Counted from the first letter of the stretch, positions 7,155 to 16,847 are shown. The stretch is DNA of 64,000 nucleotides from Pelagibacteraceae bacterium AG-470-E16 (GCA_003209195.1 QCSF01000006.1:1-64000), one strand, 5' to 3'. Notes: a model not told the origin generated them from the sequence alone. A program made the numbers and translations.

Positions 7155-9098
7155 ATGAAAAATTGCTCACATAATGAACTAGCTAACTCAATTCGCTTTT
7201 TATCAATAGATGCGGTTCAAAAAGCGAACTCTGGACATCCTGGTATGCCAATGGGGATGGCTGACGTTTGTACTGTGCTATTCAGATACTTTTTGAAATT
7301 TAATGCAGCCAATCCTGATTGGGTAAATAGAGATCGATTTATATTATCAGCTGGACATGGATCAATGATATTATATTCATTGCTCTATCTTTCAGGTTAC
7401 AAAAGCATTTCATTAGACGATATTAAAAATTTTAGACAGTTAAATTCAATTTGTGCTGGTCACCCGGAATTTGAGCCGAGTTCAGGCATTGAAACTACAA
7501 CTGGACCACTTGGTCAGGGTATCGGAAATGCAGTAGGTTTTGCAATTGCTGAAGAAATTCTTAAAGCAAAATATGGAAAAAAAATATTTAATCACAAAAC
7601 TTATGTTATTGCCGGTGACGGTTGCTTGATGGAAGGAATAAGTCATGAAGCAATGAGTCTCGCAGGCCATTTAAAATTAAAAAATCTTATTATGCTCTTT
7701 GATAATAATTCAGTTTCAATTGATGGACCAACAAATTTAGCGGTATCTGATAAATATAAAAAAAGATTTGAAAGTTATAATTGGGATTGTATTGAAATTA
7801 ATGGACACAAAGAAAAAGAAATTATTAAAGCTTTTAAAAAAGCTCAAAGAGCAAAAAAGCCTACAGTAATATCATGTAAAACTAAAATTGGTTATGGTTC
7901 GCCCAATAAAGTAGGAAAATCTTCAGCGCATGGAAGCCCGTTGGGAGAAGCTGAAATTAAATTGATAAGAAAAAAACTTAAATGGGCTCATGATCCGTTT
8001 GTAATACCTGATAAAATTCTTAATGCATGGAGGGAAATAGGAAAAAAAGGGAGTAATGACGAAAAAAAATGGAAAAAAAAACATTTTAAAAAAGAAAATT
8101 TTGAAAATAAAATATACTCTATCGTCCAAAATGCAAAAAAAATTGCAGTTGACCAATTAAAAGATTTAGCAACAAGAAAATCATCTGAAAATATTTTGAA
8201 AGAGTTAAATAAAAATTTGCCTAATTTAATTGGAGGATCGGCTGATCTCAGTGGATCAAATAATACAAAAACCGAAACCCACAAAATTATTTCTCCTGGT
8301 AAATTTAATGGTAACTATATACATTATGGTGTTAGAGAACATGCGATGGCATCAATTATGAATGGTTTAGCATTGCACAGTGAACTCATTCCTTATGGTG
8401 GAACTTTTTTAGTATTCAGTGATTATTGCAAACCCGCAATTAGGCTGTCAGCATTAATGAGGCAAAAGGTGATATATGTAATGTCTCACGATTCAATTGG
8501 TTTAGGTGAAGACGGTCCAACACATCAACCTATAGAGCATCTTAGTAGTTTAAGATCTATACCTAATTTAACTATTTTTCGTCCATGTGACTCAGTTGAA
8601 ACAATAGAATGTTGGGAACTTGCGTTAACTTTGAGAAGTAGACCTAGTGTCATTTCATTAACTAGACAAAATTTAAGCCAACTTCGAACAGTTTTTGAAG
8701 GTAAGAATTTGTGTAGTTTAGGAGCTTATGAAATTTTTAGAAGCAATGAGAATATAAATATAACATTAATGGCAAGCGGCTCTGAGGTTGAAATTGCAGT
8801 CTCGGCATCAAAAAAACTTGCTGAAAAAAATATCCATACTAAGGTTGTTTCAGTACCATCAATGGAATTATTTGACGCTCAGCAAGAGGACTATAAACTA
8901 AAAGTTCTTGGAGAAACAGAAATTAAAATTTCATTAGAAGCTTCACAACCAATGTCATGGAAAAAATATATAGGAAATAAGGGTGTGACCATAGGTATTG
9001 AAGATTTTGGGAAAAGTGCGCCTTGTAAAGATGTATATAAACATTTTAAATTGACTGACGACGATGTAGTTAATGCTGCTTTAAGGTTAAAGAATTAA
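7155..9098 (+). CDS. tkt: Transketolase
   Basis: A 647-residue thiamine diphosphate enzyme of normal transketolase length. The N-terminus carries RFLSIDAVQKANSGHPGMPM, and GHPE plus TTGPLGQGIGNAVG follow. The ThDP/Mg motif is GDGCLMEGISHEAMSLAGH to NNSVSIDG. Later motifs include GVREHAMASIMNGLAL and SHDSIGLGEDGPTHQP. It moves two-carbon units between sugar phosphates in the non-oxidative pentose phosphate pathway. It leads a plus-strand tkt-gap-pgk-fba run with spacings of 1, -4 and 21 bp, so it is probably one operon for triose and pentose phosphate metabolism. Confidence 0.97.
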   Translation: MKNCSHNELANSIRFLSIDAVQKANSGHPGMPMGMADVCTVLFRYFLKFNAANPDWVNRDRFILSAGHGSMILYSLLYLSGYKSISLDDIKNFRQLNSICAGHPEFEPSSGIETTTGPLGQGIGNAVGFAIAEEILKAKYGKKIFNHKTYVIAGDGCLMEGISHEAMSLAGHLKLKNLIMLFDNNSVSIDGPTNLAVSDKYKKRFESYNWDCIEINGHKEKEIIKAFKKAQRAKKPTVISCKTKIGYGSPNKVGKSSAHGSPLGEAEIKLIRKKLKWAHDPFVIPDKILNAWREIGKKGSNDEKKWKKKHFKKENFENKIYSIVQNAKKIAVDQLKDLATRKSSENILKELNKNLPNLIGGSADLSGSNNTKTETHKIISPGKFNGNYIHYGVREHAMASIMNGLALHSELIPYGGTFLVFSDYCKPAIRLSALMRQKVIYVMSHDSIGLGEDGPTHQPIEHLSSLRSIPNLTIFRPCDSVETIECWELALTLRSRPSVISLTRQNLSQLRTVFEGKNLCSLGAYEIFRSNENINITLMASGSEVEIAVSASKKLAEKNIHTKVVSVPSMELFDAQQEDYKLKVLGETEIKISLEASQPMSWKKYIGNKGVTIGIEDFGKSAPCKDVYKHFKLTDDDVVNAALRLKN

Positions 9099-9099
9099 A

Positions 9100-10107
9100 A
9101 TGCTACGAATTGCAATTAACGGTTTTGGAAGAATTGGACGGATGGTTCTGAGAGCAATTTATGAAAATAATTATAAAGGCTTAAAAGTAGTAGCAATTAA
9201 TAATAAAGCCAAAACCGAAGCAAGTGCTTTTTTGCTTGAAAGAGATACTATTCATGGAAAATTTAATCATAGCGTTAAATATACAAAAAATGAAATAATT
9301 GTTAGTAAAGATAGAATTCAATGTTATCATGAAGATGACCCTGTAAATTGTCCATGGGATGTTGAAAAAATTGACATTGTTTTAGAATGCACTGGAAAAT
9401 TTAATACCAAAGACCAGTCATACAAACATATAGAGGCGGGTGCAAAAAAAGTCATTGTGTCTGCGCCTTGTGAAGATGCGGATCAGACAATTGTCTATGG
9501 TGTAAACCATAAAAATATTTCAAAAAAAGATCATATTATCTCCATAGCTTCGTGTACAACTAATTGCTTAGCACCACTCGCATTTGCCATCCATAAAAAT
9601 TTTAAAATTGAAAAAGGTTATATGACCACAATACATTCTTATACATCAGATCAAAGATTGCTGGATAATTCTCATAAAGATTTGAGAAGAGCTAGGAGTG
9701 CCCCTAATGCTATGGTTCCAACAAGTACAGGGGCAGCAAAGTCTTTGAAAATGATAATTCCTGAGCTAAATGGTAAAATTGATGGAATTTCGATTAGAGT
9801 CCCAACTCCAAATGTATCTTTAGTTCAACTAAGCTTTTATTCTAAAAAAAAATTATCAAAAGAAACAATTAATAATATCTTGCTAAAAGCAAGTAAAACG
9901 TATTTAAAAAAAATTTTAGGTGTAGAACAAAAACCTCTGGTTTCCACAGATTTTAATCATGACACAAGATCTTCTATAGTCGATGTTAGTTTGACAAAAG
10001 TGATTGGTAATAATTTTGGAACTGTATATGCTTGGTATGACAATGAATGGGGTTTTTCCAATCGTATGATTGACATGTCTTTAGTGATTAAAAATAAAAT
10101 AAAATGA
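9100..10107 (+). CDS. gap: Glyceraldehyde-3-phosphate dehydrogenase (type I)
   Basis: A 335-residue enzyme with the Rossmann start INGFGRIGRMVLRA, the active-site stretch SIASCTTNCLAP (catalytic Cys152), and the C-terminal WYDNEWGFSNRM. It interconverts glyceraldehyde-3-phosphate and 1,3-bisphosphoglycerate. The residue after AIN in the dinucleotide-binding domain, usually Asp in NAD-specific enzymes (AIND), is Asn35 here (AINNKAKTEASAF), which may relax cofactor choice towards NADP. It starts 1 bp after tkt and overlaps pgk by 4 bp, implying co-expression. Confidence 0.95.
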   Translation: MLRIAINGFGRIGRMVLRAIYENNYKGLKVVAINNKAKTEASAFLLERDTIHGKFNHSVKYTKNEIIVSKDRIQCYHEDDPVNCPWDVEKIDIVLECTGKFNTKDQSYKHIEAGAKKVIVSAPCEDADQTIVYGVNHKNISKKDHIISIASCTTNCLAPLAFAIHKNFKIEKGYMTTIHSYTSDQRLLDNSHKDLRRARSAPNAMVPTSTGAAKSLKMIIPELNGKIDGISIRVPTPNVSLVQLSFYSKKKLSKETINNILLKASKTYLKKILGVEQKPLVSTDFNHDTRSSIVDVSLTKVIGNNFGTVYAWYDNEWGFSNRMIDMSLVIKNKIK

Positions 10108-11288
10108 GACAATTAAGATCTATCGATGATTATTCAATAGTTAAAAATAAAAAAGTTTTTTTAAGAGTAGATTTTAATGTTCCAATCTCAGGTGGAAGAG
10201 TAACTGATTCAACAAAAATCGAAAAGCTTCTTAAAAACATTAACTATTTATTGAGTAATGATTGCAAAGTTATTTTAGCCTCACACTTAGGACGTCCACA
10301 ACAAAATGGAAAAGCTGATCTTTCTTTATTGCCTGTAAAACAAATAACCGAAAAAATTTTTAATCAACAAATTAGTTTTTTACAAATTAATCATACAACG
10401 AAGCAAAAAATCGATGAAAGCAAAGAAAAGTTAGTTATGCTTGAAAATTTAAGATTTGACCCTGGAGAAGAAACAAATGAGTTAGAATATGCAAAACTTT
10501 TATCATCATTTGCCGATATATATGTGAACGAGGCATTTTCTTGCTCTCATCGTTCTCACGCTTCCATTGAGTCAATCACCAAATTTATAAGTTCATATGC
10601 GGGCTCAACGATAATTGATGAAGTTAAAGCTTTAGAAAAAGTATTTTCAAAATCAAAAAAACCAGTCGCCTGCTTAGTGGGAGGTTCAAAAATTTCTTCT
10701 AAAATAGATTTAATTATAAATCTCATGCCTAGGATGGATTTTATGGTAATTGGTGGTGCAATGGCAAATAATTTTCTTAAAAATGACGGATACAATATTG
10801 GAAAATCTCTATTTGAAAAAAATGTAGAAAATACAATTAAAAAAATTTTTGACGAGGCTAATAAACATAAATGCGAACTTGTTTTGCCAATGGATGTAGT
10901 TTGTTCAAAAAAATTTGATCAGCCAGGCGTAATAAAAAAAATTAATGAAGTTAGTGATGATGATATAATTTTAGATATTGGCATTGAGGGTACTAACAAA
11001 ATTGATCAAATACTAAAAAAATCTAAAACAGTTTTATGGAATGGCCCTTTTGGCCTTTTTGAGTATGACTATTTTGCAAATGGTACAAAAGATATTTCCC
11101 GATCAATCGCGAAATATTCAAAAAAAAATGGATTAATATCAGTGGCAGGCGGAGGAGATACATTTGCGGCAATCAAAAAATCAAATCAACAAAGTCATTT
11201 TACTTATATATCAACTGCAGGTGGTGCTTTTTTAGAATGGCTCGAAGGAAAAATACTTCCTGGGCTAAAAGTGCTTGAAAATAATTGA
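10104..11288 (+). CDS. pgk: Phosphoglycerate kinase
   Basis: A 394-residue protein matching PGK throughout: VFLRVDFNVPISGGRVTDST near the start, SHLGRPQQNGKAD, LENLRFDPGEE, FADIYVNEAFSCSHRSHAS, GGSKISSKIDLI, and the C-terminal SVAGGGDTFAAI with STAGGAFLEWLEGK. It transfers phosphate between 1,3-bisphosphoglycerate and ADP. Its ATG overlaps the stop of gap (ATGA-type overlap), which fits translational coupling of the two consecutive glycolytic steps. Confidence 0.97.
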   Translation: MRQLRSIDDYSIVKNKKVFLRVDFNVPISGGRVTDSTKIEKLLKNINYLLSNDCKVILASHLGRPQQNGKADLSLLPVKQITEKIFNQQISFLQINHTTKQKIDESKEKLVMLENLRFDPGEETNELEYAKLLSSFADIYVNEAFSCSHRSHASIESITKFISSYAGSTIIDEVKALEKVFSKSKKPVACLVGGSKISSKIDLIINLMPRMDFMVIGGAMANNFLKNDGYNIGKSLFEKNVENTIKKIFDEANKHKCELVLPMDVVCSKKFDQPGVIKKINEVSDDDIILDIGIEGTNKIDQILKKSKTVLWNGPFGLFEYDYFANGTKDISRSIAKYSKKNGLISVAGGGDTFAAIKKSNQQSHFTYISTAGGAFLEWLEGKILPGLKVLENN

Positions 11289-11309
11289 GCAATATTTAAT
11301 GATTAAAGT

Positions 11310-12302
11310 ATGAAAATAAATGATATCGCCAAATCATTAGTCTCTAAAGGCAAAGGAATTCTTGCGGCAGATGAAAGCACTGGAACAATGACGAAAAGAC
11401 TTAATGCAGTAAACGTTGAGTCAAATGAAAAAAATAGATTAACTTTTAGACATGCACTTTTTACCTCAAAGGATATTAATAAATATATTAGCGGAATTAT
11501 ACTTTTTGATGAAACAATTAGACAAAAAAAGAATGAAGAAACAATTTGTGAAATTTTAAATAAACAAAATATTTTCCCTGGAATTAAAGTCGATAAAGGT
11601 GCAAAAAAACTTGCAGGAAGTAAAGAGACTATTACGGAAGGGTTGGACGGATTAAGAGAGAGAATGGAGGAATATTTTAATTTAGGTGCTAAATTTGCAA
11701 AATGGAGAGCAGTTTACAAAATTGGAGATGAATTACCGAGTCAAAATTGTATAGTTGCAAACGCTCATGCATTAGCAAGATATGCTGCTATAGTTCAAGA
11801 AGCTAATATGGTGCCTATAGTTGAACCAGAGGTTTTAATGGATGGTGACCATAATATTCATAAATGTTACGATGTTACTTCAAACGTATTGGAAGAAACT
11901 GTCAATCAATTACAAATAGCTGGAATTAATTTTTCAGGCGTGGTTCTAAAGCCAAATATGATACTAAATGGTAGCAGTTCAGGTGTTAAAAACGAAAGTA
12001 AACAAGTAGCTGAATTAACACTTAAATGTATACAAAATAATCTACCGCCTGAGGTTCCTGGTGTTGCATTTTTGTCTGGTGGGCAATCAGAATTCGAGGC
12101 AACTAAAAATTTAAATCAAATTAATAAGCAAAATAAATCTTCATTTATTTTTACTTTTTCGTATGGCAGAGCTTTGCAACAAAGTGCCTTAAAAACTTGG
12201 GCTAAAGATTTAAACGATATAGAAACTGTTCAAACAGTTTTTGATGAAAGATCCAAAATGAATAGTCTTGCCTCAAAAGGTGATTGGATTGAAGATCTTT
12301 AA
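11310..12302 (+). CDS. fba: Class I fructose-bisphosphate aldolase
   Basis: A 330-residue class I (Schiff-base) aldolase. The motifs KGILAADESTGTMTKRL, GIILFDETIRQ, VPIVEPEVLMDGDH, VVLKPNMILNG (Lys214 would form the Schiff base) and VAFLSGGQSE are all visible. It cleaves or makes fructose-1,6-bisphosphate and needs no metal, unlike the class II enzymes of many bacteria. It is fourth in the tkt-gap-pgk-fba cluster. With tkt it could serve gluconeogenesis and pentose synthesis even if upper glycolysis is incomplete, as reported for SAR11; that is family-level knowledge and not visible here. Confidence 0.95.
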   Translation: MKINDIAKSLVSKGKGILAADESTGTMTKRLNAVNVESNEKNRLTFRHALFTSKDINKYISGIILFDETIRQKKNEETICEILNKQNIFPGIKVDKGAKKLAGSKETITEGLDGLRERMEEYFNLGAKFAKWRAVYKIGDELPSQNCIVANAHALARYAAIVQEANMVPIVEPEVLMDGDHNIHKCYDVTSNVLEETVNQLQIAGINFSGVVLKPNMILNGSSSGVKNESKQVAELTLKCIQNNLPPEVPGVAFLSGGQSEFEATKNLNQINKQNKSSFIFTFSYGRALQQSALKTWAKDLNDIETVQTVFDERSKMNSLASKGDWIEDL

Positions 12303-12319
12303 AAAATGGATTTTAAAAA

Positions 12320-12919
12320 TTGAGAAAAATTTATTTAATTTCTCCAAATAAACTTGATGAAGAATTCTACTCTTTTCTACCAAAAATTTTGGCGACTAAA
12401 AAAGTCAAATATTTACAATTGCGTTGCAAAAACTACTCCAAAAAAATACTCGTAAAACATATACAAAAGATTTTACCTATTACACAAAAATATAAAATAA
12501 GATTAATTATTAATGATTACGCAGATATAGCTTCAAAATTTAGAAATGTAGGTTTTCACTTAGGTCAAAACGATTTAGTGAAAAATAAAACTTATTTAAA
12601 TTTATATAAAAAAAAATTTTTTGGAGTTACTTGTCATAATTCACTAAATTTGGCAAAAGAGGCAATTCTTTTAAATTCTTCGTACGTTGCCTTTGGAGCT
12701 TTTTTTCCATCAAATACAAAAAAAATAAAATTTGTTGCTACAAAAAATATTTTACAAAAAGCGAAAAAATTAAAAACGGTAATCATAGCGATAGGTGGAA
12801 TCACTAACAGAAATTATAAAAACCTTTTAGTCTGCGGCGCAAACTACATTGCAATATCCGGTTTTGTTTGGAAAAATAAAGAATTTAACCCATTGCAAGC
12901 ATTAAAACTTTTTAAATAA
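12320..12919 (+). CDS. thiE: Thiamine phosphate synthase-like protein (ThiE/TenI family)
   Basis: A 199-residue TIM-barrel protein starting at TTG (12320-12322); no in-frame ATG lies near. ThiE-like landmarks appear in order: YLQLRCKN (Arg for pyrophosphate), INDYADIA, GFHLGQNDL, FGVTCHNSLNLAKEA, FGAFFPSNTKK and AIGGI. ThiE joins hydroxymethylpyrimidine-PP and thiazole-P to form thiamine phosphate. Several positions deviate from textbook motifs, so a TenI-like role cannot be excluded. It follows fba by 17 bp. SAR11 is known to need an external pyrimidine precursor, which fits keeping a condensing enzyme. Confidence 0.75.
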   Translation: MRKIYLISPNKLDEEFYSFLPKILATKKVKYLQLRCKNYSKKILVKHIQKILPITQKYKIRLIINDYADIASKFRNVGFHLGQNDLVKNKTYLNLYKKKFFGVTCHNSLNLAKEAILLNSSYVAFGAFFPSNTKKIKFVATKNILQKAKKLKTVIIAIGGITNRNYKNLLVCGANYIAISGFVWKNKEFNPLQALKLFK

Positions 12920-12957
12920 CTGTTAATTTTTCACAAAAACAGTGTATTAACAGCTTT

Positions 12958-13521
12958 ATGAAAATTTCTGCTAATGAAATTAAACCTGGTACAATTATAG
13001 AATATAAAAAAGATCTTTGGAGATGCCTTAAAAGCCAAACAGTTAAGCCTGGTAAAGGTGGTGCATTTAATCAAGTTGAATTAAAAAATATCATTAAAGG
13101 TACTAAGTTAAACGAAAGATTTAGATCAGGAGAAACTATTGAGAAAGCTTCTTTAGATGAAAGAAATTTCCAATATTTGTATAGTGAAAATGATAGTCTA
13201 ATTTTTATGGATAGCAAAAGTTTTGAGCAAATTAATATTTCAAAAAAAATTGTTGGTGAAGATGAAAAATTATTTAAAGAAAATATGGAGGTTAAAATTG
13301 AATTTTATGAGGAAAAACCATTAATTGTCACACTACCAAAAAATGCCAATTATGAAATTCTGGAGACTGATGCGGCAGTTAAAGGTCAAACAGTTTCAAG
13401 TTCATATAAACCAGCGGTCATTCAAAATAATGTAAAAATTCTTGTGCCACCTTTTATTAATCGAGGTGATATGGTATCTATTGATTGTTACTCTAAAGAA
13501 TACATAAAAAAATCCGACTAA
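12958..13521 (+). CDS. efp: Elongation factor P
   Basis: A 187-residue protein with the three-barrel EF-P layout. The N-terminal domain has IKPGTIIEYKKDLWRCLKSQ and the loop KPGKGGAF, whose Lys33 is the position modified in many bacteria. The middle domain ends near residue 128, and the C-terminal domain has ETDAAVKGQTVSSSYKPA and VPPFINRGDMVSID, the family signature. EF-P relieves ribosome stalling at proline runs. No modifying enzyme (EpmA or EarP) is encoded in this window. Its stop overlaps the next start as TAATG. Confidence 0.96.
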   Translation: MKISANEIKPGTIIEYKKDLWRCLKSQTVKPGKGGAFNQVELKNIIKGTKLNERFRSGETIEKASLDERNFQYLYSENDSLIFMDSKSFEQINISKKIVGEDEKLFKENMEVKIEFYEEKPLIVTLPKNANYEILETDAAVKGQTVSSSYKPAVIQNNVKILVPPFINRGDMVSIDCYSKEYIKKSD

Positions 13522-14303
13522 TGCCTGTTCTTTCTCCTGATATAAATATATTAGAAAAAGTGTGTCACAAAGTTAGTAAAATTATAGTCAGGGATTTTGG
13601 TGAAATTGAAAAACTTCAAGTTTCTAAGAAAGGTCCAGGAGATTTTGTTACGAAAACTGACAGAAAAGTTGAAAAAATAATTATAGAAGAGCTAGAAAAA
13701 GCAAGACCAAATTACGGTTTTATTGCGGAGGAAACTGGAAAAAAAAACACAAATAGCCAGTACAACTGGATAATTGATCCAATTGACGGTACATCTAATT
13801 TTATGCATGGAATTCCACATTTTGCGATTTCAATAGCTCTTGAAAAAAACGATGAAATAATCTCAGGTATTATATTCGATCCGATTAAAAATGAAATATT
13901 TTACGCTGAAAAAGGACGTGGGTCTTACTTAAATAATAAAAGAATAAGAGTTTCATCAAGAAGAAATTTTGATGAAATAATAGGTTTATATGGTTGTCCA
14001 CCATTTAAAAAAGTTGAAAAAAATAAAATATTCGATCAGATTAAAAAAGCCTCACTATCAATTCATAAACTGAGAAACTATGGGAGTGCTTCACTAGATT
14101 TTGCTTATGTTGCTTCAGGAAGAGCTGATTTTGCATGGTACGACCATTTAAATTATTGGGATTTTGCAGCAGGAAAAATTATATTATTAGAAGCAGGGGG
14201 AGCAATTACTGATTATTCCGGTAATAATTTTGTAAAACAAAAAGAGACTTTTATCTCTAATTCTCTAGTACATAATGAGGTTTTAAAAATTCTTTTCGAA
14301 TAA
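13521..14303 (+). CDS. suhB: Inositol monophosphatase family protein (SuhB-like)
   Basis: A 260-residue Mg-dependent phosphatase of the IMPase fold. The motifs are GDFVTKTDRKVEKII, GFIAEETG, WIIDPIDGTSNFMHGIPHFA (metal-binding Asp residues in DPIDGT) and the late WDFAAGKIILLEAGG. The family includes inositol monophosphatase, SuhB and 3'-phosphoadenosine phosphatase relatives; the substrate cannot be settled from sequence alone. It is coupled to efp through a TAATG overlap, an arrangement frequent in alphaproteobacteria, and followed 2 bp later by an MFS gene. Confidence 0.9.
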   Translation: MPVLSPDINILEKVCHKVSKIIVRDFGEIEKLQVSKKGPGDFVTKTDRKVEKIIIEELEKARPNYGFIAEETGKKNTNSQYNWIIDPIDGTSNFMHGIPHFAISIALEKNDEIISGIIFDPIKNEIFYAEKGRGSYLNNKRIRVSSRRNFDEIIGLYGCPPFKKVEKNKIFDQIKKASLSIHKLRNYGSASLDFAYVASGRADFAWYDHLNYWDFAAGKIILLEAGGAITDYSGNNFVKQKETFISNSLVHNEVLKILFE

Positions 14304-14305
14304 TA

Positions 14306-15469
14306 ATGTTTAAATTTATAGTTTTTTTATTTTTAGATGTGGTAGCATTTAGTGGTGTTCTTGTTGCAACATTACCTTTTGTAATTAATAATTTTGGGGG
14401 ATCTGTCTTTGTGGTCACGCTTGCATTCGGACTTTTTTCCTTTTTTCAATTTTTTGTTTCACCTTTCTGGGGAAATTTGTCTGATAAAGTTGGAAGAAAA
14501 CCTCTTTTAATCCTTAATTGTGTAGCTGAATTGATAGCAAATATTTTGTTAGCTATTGCTACAAATCTTCCAATTATTTTTTTAGCAAGAATAATTGCTG
14601 GTTTGTTTAAAACAAACATCTCTGTTGGTACTGCTTATATTGCAGACATAACAGACAAAAAAAATAGAGCTAAAGGAATGGGAATGTTTGGGGTTGCTTT
14701 TGGACTCGGATTTACCTTTGGGCCGCTTATTGGTGGTTTAATTGCTGGGTCTGATTATTCTCAACAAACATTGAGTTACGTAGCATGGCTTGCCTCTGTA
14801 ATTAACTTGTTTAACTTAATTTTTGTAATTATTTCGATAAAAGAAACAAACAATAAAAAGGTTTTAAATAAATATATTAATAAAAACTTATCAACCCAAA
14901 TGAAAATTATTAAAAACCCAATTCTTTTTCCCTTTTTTTTGTTAATCTTTTTTATTTATATTGTTTTTGCTGGTATGGAGGGAACTATAGCTGTGTGGAC
15001 GAATGATACATTTAGTTGGGGGCCGAAAGAAGTAGGGTTTGTAATGTTGCTTGCAGGATTTTGTCAAATAATAGTTCAAGGGGGATTGCTGAGAATTTTA
15101 ATAAAAAAATATGACGAAATACAACTTATTTTTAGCGGGTTTTTAAGTTTAATAATTGGTTTTTCAATTATACCGTCTGAAAATGTTTATCTAATACCAT
15201 TGGCAATAATTTTTCTTAGCTATGGAATTGGAATATCAAATCCATGTATCAATAGTGTTTTATCAAAGAAATCTGAAGAAAATAAAGGTCTAGTTCTCGG
15301 AACTGGTTATTCATGTCAAGCTGCAGCTAGATTTATTGGACAGCCTCTCGCTGGATTTATTTTTTTAAATTTTGGTAAAAATATTCCATTTTATTTTGAT
15401 GTGGTTTTTTTAATTGTTGTAGCTTTAATGTATATGTTCTTCTTTAAAAGTCTAAAAATTAGGCTTTAA
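14306..15469 (+). CDS. Major facilitator superfamily transporter (TetA/drug-efflux-like)
   Basis: A 387-residue integral membrane protein with about 12 predicted helices. The loop between helices 2 and 3 has the MFS motif [13 protein letters not shown], and helix 5 has [20 protein letters not shown], a pattern seen in drug-proton antiporters of the TetA type. There is a central loop near residues 185-200. The substrate is unknown; an efflux role is an inference from the helix-5 motif. It begins 2 bp after the IMPase gene and is the last of that plus-strand run before rpmE. Confidence 0.82.
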   Translation: MFKFIVFLFLDVVAFSGVLVATLPFVINNFGGSVFVVTLAFGLFSFFQFFVSPFWGNLSDKVGRKPLLILNCVAELIANILLAIATNLPIIFLARIIAGLFKTNISVGTAYIADITDKKNRAKGMGMFGVAFGLGFTFGPLIGGLIAGSDYSQQTLSYVAWLASVINLFNLIFVIISIKETNNKKVLNKYINKNLSTQMKIIKNPILFPFFLLIFFIYIVFAGMEGTIAVWTNDTFSWGPKEVGFVMLLAGFCQIIVQGGLLRILIKKYDEIQLIFSGFLSLIIGFSIIPSENVYLIPLAIIFLSYGIGISNPCINSVLSKKSEENKGLVLGTGYSCQAAARFIGQPLAGFIFLNFGKNIPFYFDVVFLIVVALMYMFFFKSLKIRL

Positions 15470-15515
15470 ATTCGTTGAGTATCTTACTTTATTTGCTATA
15501 AACCAGACTTTAATT

Positions 15516-15737
15516 ATGAAGAAAAAAATACATCCTAAGCTAAATAAGATAAAAGTTCAAATGACAGATGGAACTGAATTTGAAACGCTATCAACATGGG
15601 GATCTGAGAATGAAATTATGAAACTTGAAATTGATCCAAAATCACACCCTGCATGGACTGGTGAAAGTCAAAAAGCTCAAGATAAAGGTCGTGTAAGTAA
15701 ATTCAATAAACGCTTTGCAAATTTAAAAAAGAATTAA
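15516..15737 (+). CDS. rpmE: Ribosomal protein bL31, zinc-free type
   Basis: A 73-residue protein starting [19 protein letters not shown] and containing [18 protein letters not shown] and [11 protein letters not shown], all typical of alphaproteobacterial bL31. The CxxC zinc ligands found in the Zn-binding form near residue 16 are absent (the protein has no Cys). It is a component of the large subunit that bridges to the 30S head. The trcR gene follows 2 bp later, an order common in alphaproteobacteria. Confidence 0.94.
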   Translation: MKKKIHPKLNKIKVQMTDGTEFETLSTWGSENEIMKLEIDPKSHPAWTGESQKAQDKGRVSKFNKRFANLKKN

Positions 15738-15739
15738 TT

Positions 15740-16339
15740 ATGACTCTACCTTTAATGCCAAAGGCTACTGCTGTTTGGTTAATTGAAAATACAAGTCTTA
15801 CCTTTAAACAGATCGCAGATTTTTGTGGCCTACATGAATTAGAAATAAAAGGTATTGCGGATGGTGATGTTGCTGTTGGTATAAAAGCTTACAACCCTAT
15901 TCTTTCAAATCAACTGACGAGAGATGAAATTGAAGCTTCTTCAAATGACCCTAGAAGACCTTTAAATCTGGTAGAAAAAAATGTAGAGTTTGAAGTTAAA
16001 AAAATGGTTGGACCGAAATATACTCCAATTTCACAAAGAGAAGACAAGCCTAACGCAATTGCATGGCTTACAAAAAATTATCCTACACTAACTGATGCTC
16101 AAATATGTAAATTAGTTGGTTCGACAAAAAATACTGTAGATGCTATTAGAAACAGAAAACATTGGAATATGTCTAATATATCTCCAAAAGATCCGGTTAT
16201 GGCTAATTTATGCACTCAAACAGACTTGCAAGATGCCATTGATAAAGCTCAAAAAAAACAAGAAAGAGAAGCAAAAAAAAAGGAGCGTGAAGCAAGGAAA
16301 ATTGCAAAATCTAAAGACTCGACTAAATCTATAAACTAG
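15740..16339 (+). CDS. trcR: TrcR/DUF1013 family cell-cycle regulator
   Basis: A 199-residue protein matching the alphaproteobacterial DUF1013 family: it opens LPLMPKATAVWLIENTSLTF, has two helix-turn-helix-like units (QIADFCGLHELEIKGIADG near residues 24-42 and QICKLVGSTKNTVDAIRNR near 117-135), and ends in a charged Lys/Glu tail. The family has been named cell cycle transcriptional regulator TrcR; DNA binding is expected but the targets here are unknown. It is directly downstream of rpmE, which supports the family call. Confidence 0.85.
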   Translation: MTLPLMPKATAVWLIENTSLTFKQIADFCGLHELEIKGIADGDVAVGIKAYNPILSNQLTRDEIEASSNDPRRPLNLVEKNVEFEVKKMVGPKYTPISQREDKPNAIAWLTKNYPTLTDAQICKLVGSTKNTVDAIRNRKHWNMSNISPKDPVMANLCTQTDLQDAIDKAQKKQEREAKKKEREARKIAKSKDSTKSIN

Positions 16340-16347
16340 TTTTTTAA

Positions 16348-16845
16348 ATGATGAAGAGAAATAAAAAAAATTCTCATATAGTTTCTATTGTTATGGGTAG
16401 CCAATCAGATTGGCCAACTATGAAGAACGTAGCCAAAATATTAAAGTCTCTTAAAATAAATTTTGAGACAAAAATTATTTCCGCTCATAGAACGCCAAAA
16501 AGATTATTTGAATATTCTATGAGTGCGAAAAAAAATAACATAAGTGTAATTATTGCAGGTGCTGGAGGATCAGCGCATCTACCTGGTATGATTGCTTCTT
16601 TAACAGAATTACCTGTAATTGGTGTCCCAATTGAAAGTAAAAAACTAAAAGGTTTGGACAGTTTGTTATCTATAGTCCAAATGCCAAAAGGCATCCCGGT
16701 TGGTACAGTTGCTATTGGAGAGAATGGTGCAATCAATGCTGCTTTACTGTCAGCATCAATTTTAGCTCTTTGTAATTCTAAAATTAGTCTTAAACTAAAA
16801 GAATATAGAAATCGACAAACAAATTCTGTTAAATTAAAACCCTAA
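16348..16845 (+). CDS. purE: N5-carboxyaminoimidazole ribonucleotide mutase
   Basis: A 165-residue class I PurE with IVMGSQSDWPTMKN, the active-site stretch SAHRTPKRLFEY, and IAGAGGSAHLPGMIASLTELP followed by PIESKKLKGLDSLLSIVQMP. It converts N5-CAIR to CAIR in purine synthesis. The ATG codons at 16348 and 16351 are both possible starts; only a few residues precede the core. It is followed 2 bp later by purK, its usual partner. Confidence 0.96.
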   Translation: MMKRNKKNSHIVSIVMGSQSDWPTMKNVAKILKSLKINFETKIISAHRTPKRLFEYSMSAKKNNISVIIAGAGGSAHLPGMIASLTELPVIGVPIESKKLKGLDSLLSIVQMPKGIPVGTVAIGENGAINAALLSASILALCNSKISLKLKEYRNRQTNSVKLKP

Positions 16846-16847
16846 TT

